From: an uncultured Flaviramulus sp.
GTDB taxonomy: Bacteria; Bacteroidota; Bacteroidia; Flavobacteriales; Flavobacteriaceae
Reading direction: 5' to 3'
NCBI GenBank assembly: GCA_947495125.1
Contig: CANLXL010000004.1
Location: 1 to 64,000, forward strand
Length of the DNA stretch: 64,000 nucleotides
Shown here: positions 18,621-28,161 of the stretch, in pieces
How positions within the stretch are numbered: the first letter of the stretch is position 1
How the letters are laid out: every line of letters starts with the position of its first letter
The notes under the pieces: model-generated
Seen by the model: only the letters and a program-made list of their open reading frames with translations
Databases searched by the model: none
What the model was told of the DNA's origin: nothing
Made by a program: the position numbers and the translations under genes

Positions 18621-21257
18621 ATGATCCATCTTCAAGTTAAAATATTAACTGCTTTAAAAACCTTATCACTAATATTCTTAGCATTCTGCTTTTTACAGTC
18701 ATGCAAGCAAGAAAGTAAATCTGAGGATTATTTAAAAATAGCTCTGAATACAGATTGGGAGTTTAAAAAAACAAATAGTGAAGAAAAATGGTTTCCCGCT
18801 AAAGTACCGGGAACGGTTCATACAGATTTAGAATCTAATGATATTATTGGTAGCCCCTATTATAGGTTTACAGAAGATAGTATCCAATGGGTAGAAAGGG
18901 AAAGTTGGGAATACCGAAAAACATTTAGGTGTACAAAAGAGTATTTAGAAAATCAGAATATAGAATTGATTTTTGAAGGTTTAGATACTTATTCCAGGAT
19001 TTTTATTAACGGTGTCCAAGTAGAGCAGACCAATAATATGCACCGTTTGTACCGAATAAATGCTAAACCCTATTTTAAAGCAGGTAATAATGAATTACGC
19101 GTTGTTTTTAAGTCGCCGTCAATTGTAGGTGAGGAAAAATTGGCAAAATCTCCGTACTTATTGCCTACCATTGCAGAACAAGCAGAAATTGGGAAGCAAA
19201 CAGCCCCTTTTACTCGAAAAGCAAGCTATCATTATGGCTGGGATTGGGCACCAAGATTAGCCACTATGGGTATTTGGAGGCCCGTTTATATTGAAGCTTG
19301 GAACACGCATAAACTAAGAGATCTTTCATATTCATTAGTAAATCTGGAAGAAAATAGAGCAGTATTGACCGCTAAATTTGAAATTGAAGCTAAAATAGAT
19401 ACAGAATCATCGATTTCTATTTTAAATAACAATAATGCCACTGTGCTAGCGGTTAAAGATATTTCACTGAGAAAAGGAACGCATAGTTATATCGTAAATT
19501 TTACTATATATAACCCCAAACTATGGTGGTCAAACGGACTGGGAGATCCGCATTTATATACCTTAACAGGACGTGTAAATTCTAACAAAAAAATTGAAGA
19601 ACGAACCATTGATTATGGAATAAGAACTGTAGAATTGATTAGAGAAGACGACAAATACGGCAAGTCTTTTAAATTTCGATTAAATGGTAAAGATGTGTTT
19701 ATTAAAGGCGCAAACTGGGTTCCCGGAGACATGTTTGTTCCAAATGTTTCAAAGGATCAATATAAGTGGCTTGTTGAATCTGCAAAAGATGCTAACATGA
19801 ATTTGTTGCGTGTATGGGGAGGTGCCATTTATGAAAATGATGAGTTTTATAAACTGTGTGATAAGAATGGCATTATGATATGGCAGGATTTTATGTTTGC
19901 ATGCATGCATTACCCCGGCACAAAAGAGTTCTTAAATAATATTGAAGAAGAAGCTATTTACAATGTAAAACGCCTTAGAAACCACCCAAGCATTGCATTA
20001 TGGTGCGGAAATAATGAAATTGAAGAAGGTTGGGAGCCGTGGAAATGGTCTGAAAAATATAAATACTCCAAAGAAGATTCTTTAGCAATTTATAAGGATT
20101 ATGAAAAGATTTTCTATGATATATTACCTAATGTCGTTGAAAAGTATGATGCTTCAAGATCGTTTTGGGCTTCTTCACCTAGCGCAAAACCGGGAATACC
20201 AGGAGTAAGATACATTCAAAATAACACTTCAGGCGATAGACATTATTGGGGCGTTTGGTTTGGCAATATTCCTTTCGAAACCTTTTATGAAAATACGGGA
20301 AGGTTTATGAGTGAATATGGTTTTCAATCTTTTCCTGAAGTTAAGACATTGAAAAAAGTAGCAAATGAGAAAGATATGGCATTCAATTCTCCATTGATGA
20401 ACCATAGACAAAGATCATTTCCCGGTAATCAACGCATGCAAGAAGTTATGGACTATTATTACAAGCGTCCAAAAGATTTCGAAAGCTTTGTGTATTTAAG
20501 CCAATTAAATCAGGCAGAGGGTATCAAAAAAGCGATCAATTTTCATCGTAAATCTAAGCCTTTAAATATGGGGACTATTTATTGGCAATTGAATGACGTA
20601 TGGCCAACTATGTCGTGGTCATCTATTGATTATTTTGGAAACTGGAAAGCACTACAATATTTTGTTAAAAAGGCCAATGCAGATGTGATTGCTGTTCCTC
20701 TTCAACAAAAAGGAAATTTTAGTTTGCACATCGTTTCAGATAGACCCGCAGAAGTAAAGTTAGAAACCACAATACGCATTAAAAATTTAAAAGGAGACAT
20801 ACTTTCAGAATTTAAGGTTGATGCAATTATTCAGCCTAATAGCTCTAAATGTATAGTAGAACCTCAGTTAGTTAACGGCTTCCTGTCTTCTTATAAGGTA
20901 AATGAGGAATTAAATAATCTCATTGTTGAGGTAGAACTAAAAGAAGCTGGTAATACCATTTTCAAAGACACGCATTCTTTTATTCCAATTAAAGATATAA
21001 TCTTGGAAAATCCAGAATTAAAAGTGTCCTGGGAAAAAGAGGGTAATCACTATTTTATAACTATAAGTTCAGAACATTTTGCGAAAAATGTTGGTGTTTT
21101 ATCCGAAAATGCAAACGGACGATTTAGCGACAACTTTTTTGATATGATGTCTGGCGAAACTAAAAAGATACAATTCATTCCTTACAAAAAAGAAGAAGAT
21201 ATAAAAGAAGAGAACTTCACTGTAATGAGCGTTTGGAACACATATAACAATAAATAA
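18621..21257 (+). CDS. GH2 beta-mannosidase, lipoprotein
   Basis: An exo-acting retaining glycosidase of 878 residues that releases mannose from non-reducing ends of beta-mannosides. The lipobox LQSC puts it on a membrane, probably facing the periplasm. Order: jelly-roll sugar-binding domain (WEFKKTNSEEKWFPAKVPGT), Ig-like domain, catalytic barrel, C-terminal Ig-like domains. Beta-mannosidase-type motifs are seen: GANWVPGDMFVP, RVWGGAIYENDEFYKLCDKNG, Glu466 in WCGNNEIEEGW (acid/base) and Glu565 in FMSEYGFQSFP (nucleophile). It follows the GH-A gene by 22 bp in the operon. Confidence 0.9.
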   Translation: MIHLQVKILTALKTLSLIFLAFCFLQSCKQESKSEDYLKIALNTDWEFKKTNSEEKWFPAKVPGTVHTDLESNDIIGSPYYRFTEDSIQWVERESWEYRKTFRCTKEYLENQNIELIFEGLDTYSRIFINGVQVEQTNNMHRLYRINAKPYFKAGNNELRVVFKSPSIVGEEKLAKSPYLLPTIAEQAEIGKQTAPFTRKASYHYGWDWAPRLATMGIWRPVYIEAWNTHKLRDLSYSLVNLEENRAVLTAKFEIEAKIDTESSISILNNNNATVLAVKDISLRKGTHSYIVNFTIYNPKLWWSNGLGDPHLYTLTGRVNSNKKIEERTIDYGIRTVELIREDDKYGKSFKFRLNGKDVFIKGANWVPGDMFVPNVSKDQYKWLVESAKDANMNLLRVWGGAIYENDEFYKLCDKNGIMIWQDFMFACMHYPGTKEFLNNIEEEAIYNVKRLRNHPSIALWCGNNEIEEGWEPWKWSEKYKYSKEDSLAIYKDYEKIFYDILPNVVEKYDASRSFWASSPSAKPGIPGVRYIQNNTSGDRHYWGVWFGNIPFETFYENTGRFMSEYGFQSFPEVKTLKKVANEKDMAFNSPLMNHRQRSFPGNQRMQEVMDYYYKRPKDFESFVYLSQLNQAEGIKKAINFHRKSKPLNMGTIYWQLNDVWPTMSWSSIDYFGNWKALQYFVKKANADVIAVPLQQKGNFSLHIVSDRPAEVKLETTIRIKNLKGDILSEFKVDAIIQPNSSKCIVEPQLVNGFLSSYKVNEELNNLIVEVELKEAGNTIFKDTHSFIPIKDIILENPELKVSWEKEGNHYFITISSEHFAKNVGVLSENANGRFSDNFFDMMSGETKKIQFIPYKKEEDIKEENFTVMSVWNTYNNK

Positions 21258-21277
21258 ATTTAATAATATAACAACAT

Positions 21278-22288
21278 ATGAAATTAATTAAGCATATAAA
21301 TAACCCTGTTTTAAAACCGAATCCTGAAAATGATTGGGAAAGTATTGTGGTGTGTAACCCGGGAGTGTGGCACGAAAACGGAAAATTTTATATGGTATAT
21401 CGAGCTGCAGGTGATGATAAAGAGCATTATATTCGTTTTGGTTTAGCTACAAGTACTGATGGTATTAATTTTAAGAGAGAATTAAATGAGCCTGTTTTTG
21501 GACCAAGTACTAATGGCCCGGATATGGGAGGCGTTGAAGATCCAAGAATTGTGAAGTTTGGTGATGAGTTTTTTGTAACTTACGCTTATAGACCAAGTCC
21601 TCCGGGGCAATATTGGAAATTTGGACATGATGAAATTGTTTTACCGGAAACAGGAGAAGATTCCCCGGCAGTGTTTAGAAATAATATAGCAAACTCAGGA
21701 TTAGCTGTAACAAAGGATTTTAGAACATGGAGGAGACTCGGACGAATAACACAGAGTAATTTAGATGATAGAGATGTGATTCTTTTCCCGGAAAAAATAA
21801 ATGGAAAATTTGTAATGTTGCATCGACCTAAAGAATGGATTGGCGACAAATATGGCTGTAAGCATCCATCAATTTGGATTAATTTCTCAGATGATATGAT
21901 GGTTTGGAACGGAAGAAGTAAACTCTTGCTCACGGGAAGAGAAAACAGTTGGGAGGAAAAAATAGGGGGGAGTACACCACCATTAAAAACAAAGGATGGT
22001 TGGCTAATTATATATCATGGTGTTGAAAAAGGCGGATTAGGATATTATCGTGTTGGAGTTGCTTTACTTGATTTAGAAGACCCTACAAAAATCATTGCCC
22101 GTGCACAAGATTGGATTATGGAACCCGAGCATGATTATGAAATTGAAGGTTATTATAAAGGCTGTGTATTTCCAACAGGAAATGTAATTGTAGATGATAC
22201 CTTGTATGTATATTATGGAGGTGCCGATAAATATGTTGGTTTAGCTACTTGTTCTGTTTCTGAATTACTCGAATTTTTAAAGAAATAA
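21278..22288 (+). CDS. GH130 beta-mannoside phosphorylase (copy 1)
   Basis: A 336-residue five-bladed beta-propeller of family GH130. Such enzymes phosphorolyse beta-linked mannosides such as mannosyl-glucose or mannobiose to mannose 1-phosphate in the cytoplasm. No signal peptide is present. The conserved proton-donor Asp88 is in GGVEDPRIV. Other family motifs are NPGVW, DRDVILFPEKINGKF, HGV and FPTGNVIVDDTLYVYYGGADKYVGLA. It lies between GH2 and the second GH-A gene in the mannan-type operon. Epimerase or phosphomannomutase partners are not in the window. Hydrolytic GH130 members exist, so phosphorolysis is likely but not proven. Confidence 0.88.
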   Translation: MKLIKHINNPVLKPNPENDWESIVVCNPGVWHENGKFYMVYRAAGDDKEHYIRFGLATSTDGINFKRELNEPVFGPSTNGPDMGGVEDPRIVKFGDEFFVTYAYRPSPPGQYWKFGHDEIVLPETGEDSPAVFRNNIANSGLAVTKDFRTWRRLGRITQSNLDDRDVILFPEKINGKFVMLHRPKEWIGDKYGCKHPSIWINFSDDMMVWNGRSKLLLTGRENSWEEKIGGSTPPLKTKDGWLIIYHGVEKGGLGYYRVGVALLDLEDPTKIIARAQDWIMEPEHDYEIEGYYKGCVFPTGNVIVDDTLYVYYGGADKYVGLATCSVSELLEFLKK

Positions 22289-22295
22289 ACATAAA

Positions 22296-23831
22296 ATGAA
22301 AAAAATAATACCCTTAGTATTTGTTTTTAGTCTGATATTTTCAGCCTGTACTTCAGAAAAGTATATCCATATAAAGAGTTATGCCAATGACGTTGTTTCA
22401 GAAAGCATTATTGGTGCAGGAGTACAATGGTCTGCATACCCTCATGCCGATTCTGATGATGCCGAATGGGGGCATTTAATGACTCAAGAGAAATGGAATG
22501 AAGTTTACAAAAGGCTGGATTATATGCGGCCCAATATTATTCGCGTGATGGATCAGGCTAGTTGGAGATACTTTGTAGGCGTTAAAGAAAATGACGAGTT
22601 GATTACAGATTTCGAAACACAAGAAGTAAAATCGTTGTATAAAGTATTAGATTATTGCGAGCTCCATAACATTACAGTTGTTTTTGGAGAATGGGGAGCT
22701 CCCGGTTTATGGGGAGTAGAAGGCAATATTCATAGGGCAGATGACCCGCGCTGGATCAAAATGATTACAGAATATCTGAAACACCTTATAATCGACAAAA
22801 AATATACCTGTCTTAAATATTATAATCTTGTAAATGAGCCTGATGGTTATTGGGCATCAACAGATGGTGATTGGGATCAATGGAAAAGAGGTGTAGAAAT
22901 GCTTACAGAGTCTTTAAAAGAAAATGGGCTTTGGGATCATATTCAGGTTGCAGGACCAGATACAGTTCAAGGTTATGAAAACCCTAAGTCAAAGTATTTA
23001 AATGGAGAAGCATGGCTTTATGAATCTATTGAACAGCTTAAAGATGTTATTACCTGTTATGATGTTCATTCTTATCCCTCCGGAGAGATTGTGAGATCCG
23101 GAGAATTTTCTAATCTATACAGACCAATGGTCGAAGCCACTGATCCTTATGGTTTTCCTTTTATTTTAGGGGAACTTGGGTTAAAGTATAAAGGCGAGCT
23201 TGGGAGCAAGAATAAAGCATTAGGAAAAGCTGATCCTTATGCGGGAGAAGATGACTCAAACATGTTTGTATATGATTTCTTTTATGGTATTGATGTCACT
23301 GATGCCTTAATTCAAAGTTTTAATGTAGGGATAGACGGTGTTATTGTTTGGGATTTAGATGATGCTATGCATACTGTAGGTGATAGAGGAGAAAAATCAA
23401 AACTCAAGCGTTGGGGGATGTGGAATATTTTAGGAACAGAGATTTGTAACAACCCTGATGACGAAAACATTCGTCCTTGGTTTTACCCATGGTCTCTCAT
23501 GACCAGATACTTTCCTGAAGGCACCAGTATTATAAAAACAGATGAGACCCATGCTGAAGGCTTACGCATTGTAACCGGTTTAAAGGACAATAATGTTTCA
23601 ATAGCCATTGTTAATAATTCGGCATCCGATCAAAAAATTGAATACGCCATAGAAGGCCCCGAAAGGCGCATGACATTTAAAAAATATATTTACACTGATA
23701 CTTTGAGACCGGTTGATTCAAATAATTTTCCTGTACCCGTAGAAGAAGCTATTAGTTTTTTTGTTACGATACCTAAAAAAATTGATGTGCCAGCTAATAG
23801 TTTTATTTTGCTCACCTCTTTCAACTATTAA
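22296..23831 (+). CDS. Clan GH-A glycoside hydrolase-like lipoprotein (copy 2)
   Basis: A 511-residue lipoprotein (lipobox FSAC) and paralogue of the protein at 17075. Catalytic Glu181 (LVNEPDG) and Glu293 (LGELG) sit in the same contexts. Both share YDFFYGIDVTDA, DLDDAMH, GMWNILG and IRPWFYPWSLMTRY and end in a small beta domain. The two copies probably divide work by chain length, backbone sugar or linkage. It starts 8 bp after GH130 and is followed 24 bp later by the symporter. Confidence 0.78.
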   Translation: MKKIIPLVFVFSLIFSACTSEKYIHIKSYANDVVSESIIGAGVQWSAYPHADSDDAEWGHLMTQEKWNEVYKRLDYMRPNIIRVMDQASWRYFVGVKENDELITDFETQEVKSLYKVLDYCELHNITVVFGEWGAPGLWGVEGNIHRADDPRWIKMITEYLKHLIIDKKYTCLKYYNLVNEPDGYWASTDGDWDQWKRGVEMLTESLKENGLWDHIQVAGPDTVQGYENPKSKYLNGEAWLYESIEQLKDVITCYDVHSYPSGEIVRSGEFSNLYRPMVEATDPYGFPFILGELGLKYKGELGSKNKALGKADPYAGEDDSNMFVYDFFYGIDVTDALIQSFNVGIDGVIVWDLDDAMHTVGDRGEKSKLKRWGMWNILGTEICNNPDDENIRPWFYPWSLMTRYFPEGTSIIKTDETHAEGLRIVTGLKDNNVSIAIVNNSASDQKIEYAIEGPERRMTFKKYIYTDTLRPVDSNNFPVPVEEAISFFVTIPKKIDVPANSFILLTSFNY

Positions 23832-23854
23832 GAAAATGCTAAACAATTAAGATA

Positions 23855-25498
23855 ATGGGTTCTATTAATTTGAGTATCGTTGATATTATTATTTTACTAG
23901 GCTACTTTGTCCTTATAATCTGGTGGGCGCTGAGGAATGGTAAAAGTAAAGATTCAGATTCTTACTTTTTAGCAGGACGTAATATGAAGTGGCCTATAGT
24001 TGGTTTGTCTTTATTTGCGGCTAGTGTTTCCAGTTCTACATTAATGGGGCATTCTGGAGAAGGGTTTATTAGCGGCATAGCTGTTTTTAACTATAATATC
24101 GTGTCTATTTTAGTGATGGTATTCTTCGGGATGTTTTTTCTTCCGTTTTATATTAAATCGAAGATATTTACGATTCCTGAGTTTTTAGAACGCCGATTTG
24201 ATAGAAAATCAAGAACCTATTTCTCTTTTATAACCATTATTGGAAATGTTTTTTTAGATGCTTCTGCTACATTATATACAGGAGCTTTAATTGTAAAATT
24301 AATTTTCCCGGAAGTCGACTTATTTACAATCATTGTTATTATGGCATTGGTCGCTGGGAGTTATACTATTATAGGTGGACTTTCCTCCGCCATCAACGCC
24401 GATATGATTCAAGCCATCATATTAATCATTGGTTCATGTATTCTATCTGTATATGCTTTTAATGAAATAGGGGGATGGGATGAATTTCATAACCGATTTA
24501 ATGACGGTGTTTGGTTAAAACTTACCAGGCCTTTAGATGACCCCACAGTACCCTGGTTAGGAATGATCATAGGTATTCCTATTTTAGGATTCTATTTTTG
24601 GGGTAATAACCAAGTAATGGTGCAGCGTGTTTTATCAGCAAAATCAATAGACCACGGTCGAAAAGGAGTGCTTTTAGTTGGGTTTCTATACCTTCTAACA
24701 CTATTCATTTTTATTATACCCGGATTAATAGGTAGAGGAATAAACCTGTTTGGCGTAGAAAATCTTCCATCAGAGATGATATCAGGTTTAGATTTAAAAG
24801 ACAATTTCGGGATAAATACCGATGAGGTATATCCGCGCTTAATTACAAGGCTTTTACCCGTAGGTTTAATAGGAATTATACTTGCGGCTATGGTTTCTGC
24901 GCTTACATCGACACTAAGTGCTACCTTAAGTTCAGTTTCAACCTTATTTACTATGGATTTTTATTCAAAAATAAATACTGAGGCCGACAGTAAAAAATTA
25001 GTTTGGGTAGGGCGTGTAACAGCAATTATTATGTTGATCATTGCTATCGTTTGGGCGCCATTTATAGCCAAGTTCGATTCCTTAGTTTCTTACTATCAAG
25101 AAATAGTTTCTTATTTAGCACCACCCATCGTTGGAACTTTCTTTTTGGGGTTATTCTGGAAGCGATGTAACTCGCAGGGGGCTTTTATGGGGCTTATGTC
25201 CGGATTGGTCATGGCAGCCGGAATGATGATAACCAAGTATGGATTCGGGATTAACCCGGGAATACATTTTCTAATCATGGCACCAATTATCATGGTTTTA
25301 AGTATTGCTATCAATATTGTTACAAGTTATTTATCTGCCCCTCCAAGCTTAGAAAAAGTTAAAGAAAATTCATGGACTATGGCTATATGGAAGGAAGAAA
25401 CAGAGGCTTTAAAAGATGTAGTATGGTATAAAAATTTCAGAGTGCTTTCTCTGCTTTTGGTCGTTAGTTGTATCGTTATGTATGCATTGTATTATTAA
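23855..25498 (+). CDS. Sodium/solute symporter (SSS/SLC5 family)
   Basis: An inner-membrane transporter of 547 residues with about 13-14 predicted helices. Family motifs include SYFLAGRNMKWPIVGLSLFAASVSSSTLMG, FLERRFDRKSRTYFSF and GIILAAMVSALTSTLSATLSSVSTLFTMDF. As last gene of the operon it probably imports mannose or mannobiose-type products from the periplasm, which GH130 can then process. The substrate is inferred from context only. Confidence 0.9.
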   Translation: MGSINLSIVDIIILLGYFVLIIWWALRNGKSKDSDSYFLAGRNMKWPIVGLSLFAASVSSSTLMGHSGEGFISGIAVFNYNIVSILVMVFFGMFFLPFYIKSKIFTIPEFLERRFDRKSRTYFSFITIIGNVFLDASATLYTGALIVKLIFPEVDLFTIIVIMALVAGSYTIIGGLSSAINADMIQAIILIIGSCILSVYAFNEIGGWDEFHNRFNDGVWLKLTRPLDDPTVPWLGMIIGIPILGFYFWGNNQVMVQRVLSAKSIDHGRKGVLLVGFLYLLTLFIFIIPGLIGRGINLFGVENLPSEMISGLDLKDNFGINTDEVYPRLITRLLPVGLIGIILAAMVSALTSTLSATLSSVSTLFTMDFYSKINTEADSKKLVWVGRVTAIIMLIIAIVWAPFIAKFDSLVSYYQEIVSYLAPPIVGTFFLGLFWKRCNSQGAFMGLMSGLVMAAGMMITKYGFGINPGIHFLIMAPIIMVLSIAINIVTSYLSAPPSLEKVKENSWTMAIWKEETEALKDVVWYKNFRVLSLLLVVSCIVMYALYY

Positions 25499-25564
25499 TA
25501 AAATAGTTGAGTTGATTTAGTAGCCTTCATTCATTTTATTATGAATGTTTGATCAAGTCTTTTT

Positions 25565-25599
25565 AGAAGAACCGGATTCATTCTAGTTCTTCTTTTTTT
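25565..25599 (+). terminator. Rho-independent terminator of the glycan operon
   Basis: AGAAGAAC / GTTCTTCT (8-bp stem, 13-base loop) followed by seven T ends the operon 67 bp after the symporter stop codon. Confidence 0.8.
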
Positions 25600-26024
25600 A
25601 AAACCGTGTTATGGAAAAGGTTAAAAAAAACGCTGCTTGTATCAAAAAAGATTTTAATCCCTTTTATTTTGGTAATTTGGTAACATGATTATTTGTTTTA
25701 TGGGTTTTCGCTAATGCGGTAACAGATCTCATAGTACAAGCTTTGATTTATGTTATTCTGCTTGTATAATAATTGCCCCGTTTTAAGCTTTCTTCATTTA
25801 AATACTTATAGAATAGTGACTTCGTGAATAGAATAGGGAAGTAACTAACACAAACTGCATCAAACTATGGCATTATAATTAACTGAAAATCAAATATGTA
25901 TAAAATGTATTTGGAAATGCACCTTTTACTTGCTGCTAAGATTTCGTTCAGTGCTCTGAGTATTAAAACGCGATTCCCTCCTGTTAATTGAATATTTGAT
26001 TTAGAATATGCATAGATAAGGAAC
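25600..26024. other. Non-coding gap between glycan operon and stress island
   Basis: About 425 bp without a credible gene. Frames on both strands are short or atypical in composition. No hairpin of note, tRNA or repeat is visible. It marks the border between the mannan-type locus and the run of FNR-box promoters. Confidence 0.5.
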
Positions 26025-26067
26025 TGATATATATCATAGTAAACCAACATTCGATTTGATATTTTGA
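26025..26067 (+). promoter_or_regulatory. FNR-like operator and -7 box of the lactate dehydrogenase gene
   Basis: Perfect 12-bp palindrome TGATATATATCA (26025-26036); TATTTTGA starts at 26060, 29.5 bp from its centre. Predicted transcript start about 26072, 16 bp before the ATG. Confidence 0.75.
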
Positions 26068-26087
26068 TAACATAAAAAGGCGGTAAA

Positions 26088-27095
26088 ATGAAAGTACTTG
26101 TATATAGCTCAAAAACATTTGAAGTTCCATATCTGGAAAGCGCAAACCGTAGAAAACATAAGCTGACTTTTATAGACGAGGCTTTATCATCTGAAACAGC
26201 CATGAAAGCAATTGGTTATGATGCCATATCCATATTTTCTGCAGATGATGCCAGTCTTATGGTCATAGAAAAACTTAAAGATTTTGGAGTGAAATATATA
26301 GCCTTACGTTCAGTGGGTTACGATAATGTAAATTTGAAAGTCGCTTCAAGATTAGGAATAAGAGTCGCTCATGTACCGGCATATTCTCCTTATGCTATTG
26401 CAGAACATGCGGTGAGTTTGCTAATGGCATTAAATAGAAAGCTCATTGAATCTAACCAACGGGTTAGGCGGTTTAATTTCAACTTAGACCATCTTACCGG
26501 TTTCGATTTAAATAATAAAGTTGTGGGTATTGTTGGAACTGGTCGAATAGGGTCTGTTATGGCCAAGATAATGCATGGTTTTGGTTGTAAATTACTAGGC
26601 CAGGATATTGAAGAAAATAAAGAATTGATTGAGGCATATAACTTAAGTTATGTTTCTTTGGAAGGTTTATGCAAACAAGCCGATATTATTTCATTGCACG
26701 TTCCTTTAAATAGAGAAACACACCATCTCATTGATGAAAATTTAATTGAAAAAATGAAAACAGGGGTCATCATCATCAATACAGCGCGAGGCGGGGTATT
26801 AAATACATCTCATGTTATTGGTGGGTTAATGAATAGAACGATTGGAGCCTTGGGAATGGATGTTTATGAAAATGAAAAGGGAACCTTCTTTAAAGACCAC
26901 TCTCATGATATTCCAAAAGATGATGTATTGATAAAATTAAATGCTATGCCCAATGTTCTAATTACAGGTCACCATGCTTTTTTAACTCATGAAGCACTTA
27001 CGAATATAGCAGAAACAACAATTCGTAATTTGGATGGCTGGGTACACGGTAAAGTGTTAGAAAATGAATTGACAGAAATGAAAGATGTTGTTTGA
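26088..27095 (+). CDS. ldhA: D-lactate dehydrogenase (2-hydroxyacid dehydrogenase family)
   Basis: A cytoplasmic NAD-dependent enzyme of 335 residues that reduces pyruvate to D-lactate and so reoxidises NADH during fermentation. It has the split catalytic domain, the Rossmann motif VVGIVGTGRIGSVMAKIM (about 148-165), the hydroxyacid dehydrogenase signature IISLHVPLNRETHHLIDE, the catalytic Arg in INTARGG and the catalytic His in ITGHHAFLT. Length and motifs match the D-LDH branch. It is a single-gene unit behind a perfect FNR-like palindrome, which agrees with induction when oxygen is low. Confidence 0.88.
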   Translation: MKVLVYSSKTFEVPYLESANRRKHKLTFIDEALSSETAMKAIGYDAISIFSADDASLMVIEKLKDFGVKYIALRSVGYDNVNLKVASRLGIRVAHVPAYSPYAIAEHAVSLLMALNRKLIESNQRVRRFNFNLDHLTGFDLNNKVVGIVGTGRIGSVMAKIMHGFGCKLLGQDIEENKELIEAYNLSYVSLEGLCKQADIISLHVPLNRETHHLIDENLIEKMKTGVIIINTARGGVLNTSHVIGGLMNRTIGALGMDVYENEKGTFFKDHSHDIPKDDVLIKLNAMPNVLITGHHAFLTHEALTNIAETTIRNLDGWVHGKVLENELTEMKDVV

Positions 27096-27100
27096 TGATA

Positions 27101-28036
27101 TTATTTGTTGTAATTATAAACATCTTTCAACCCTATTTTCTTTCCATCACCATTAATAATATTTAAATCGTATCTGATCTTAACTTTAGTATGAATAGGA
27201 GCAAAATAATAAATAACCCAAGCATCGGCTTCTTTGGTTCCAATACAGCCATTGGAATAGGCTTTGCCCAAAGTCATTGGATTTGTGGTTGGATGAATTA
27301 ATTGCCCATAACGTAAACCATGGAGTTCGGTTTCTATGAATGGAATTTGAGGTAGCTTGGTAATCTTACCATCATCTCTTTTGGTTACAAGGTATTCATA
27401 ATTGTTTACCGGATTTACATATCGTGGGTTTCGAACATGATTTATAATATAACCTTCACCTGTTTTGGTTCTTAAGTCCTGAATTCTTCCGGACATTTCA
27501 AGATATTTCTTTTCATGCCGCCCAACTCTTATGGGAAACTCATAACGTTTAATAGAATTCTCATAAATACGAAGTTTAAACTCAGGAATATTGATGTCTA
27601 TGGTTGTTTTTTTAAATGTGCTTAGAATTTTTGAAGCAACAATAGAATCAGGAATAACTATGGAACTCCCTTTATGGATAATGATCAATTTTTTCTGATC
27701 ATATACAAAGGAGTCTCGTGCTTTCATTCTATAATAATCGGTGTTTTCAAGGGTATCAATAAGCCAGGAGTTATGCCTTACTAAAAGATGTTCTGTTAAA
27801 TTATAAGGTGTAAATGGATCATATTTTTTAACCATAGCATCTAAGTAATCAAAATAGTTTTCGACCGTAATATTATTATTTACTTTAATCTTAATTGGCA
27901 AAGAATCTTTGATCAAATCTTTGCTGTTAGGACGATTAGAAGACCCGACGAAATAAGCTTCCTTTGAACAACAAAACTTTAGTACGGTTAAGAACACAAT
28001 GACCACAAAAACTTTAAATAAAAGTTTGGTATACAT
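27101..28036 (-). CDS. L,D-transpeptidase (YkuD family)
   Basis: A 311-residue exported protein (N-terminal anchor with VFVVIVFLTVLKFCCSK, possibly a lipoprotein). It forms or exchanges peptide cross-links or attaches proteins in peptidoglycan. The C-terminal YkuD domain (about 165-290) carries the active-site pattern with His in QLIHPTTNP and Cys264 in YSNGCIGT. The usual SHGC is replaced by SNGC, still within family variation. It is divergent from the GH130-GT4 operon and shares its operator, which ties wall remodelling (3-3 cross-links resist stress) to the same signal. Confidence 0.85.
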   Translation of the reverse strand: MYTKLLFKVFVVIVFLTVLKFCCSKEAYFVGSSNRPNSKDLIKDSLPIKIKVNNNITVENYFDYLDAMVKKYDPFTPYNLTEHLLVRHNSWLIDTLENTDYYRMKARDSFVYDQKKLIIIHKGSSIVIPDSIVASKILSTFKKTTIDINIPEFKLRIYENSIKRYEFPIRVGRHEKKYLEMSGRIQDLRTKTGEGYIINHVRNPRYVNPVNNYEYLVTKRDDGKITKLPQIPFIETELHGLRYGQLIHPTTNPMTLGKAYSNGCIGTKEADAWVIYYFAPIHTKVKIRYDLNIINGDGKKIGLKDVYNYNK

Positions 28037-28059
28037 ATAATCTTAGTTTTAGACTTATA

Positions 28060-28133
28060 TAAAAGTATACATCAAAAAAGAAGGCAGAAATGATATATAT
28101 CATTGAAAACGATAATATTAGAGAGTAGATTTA
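28060..28133. promoter_or_regulatory. Divergent promoter pair sharing one FNR-like operator
   Basis: TGATATATATCA at 28091-28102 is perfectly symmetric. Rightward, TAGATTTA starts at 28126; leftward, TACTTTTA starts at 28067. Both are 29.5 bp from the centre. One activator site could serve both the L,D-transpeptidase and the GH130-GT4 units, with leaders of about 19 and 24 bases. Confidence 0.75.
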
Positions 28134-28161
28134 CCGGAAATCAATATCAACTCAATGTATT

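Noticed and set aside
25865-26203. Minus-strand frame of 112 codons across the lactate dehydrogenase promoter
   Set aside because: It runs through the operator and into the start of the dehydrogenase gene, has no domain and an odd composition.
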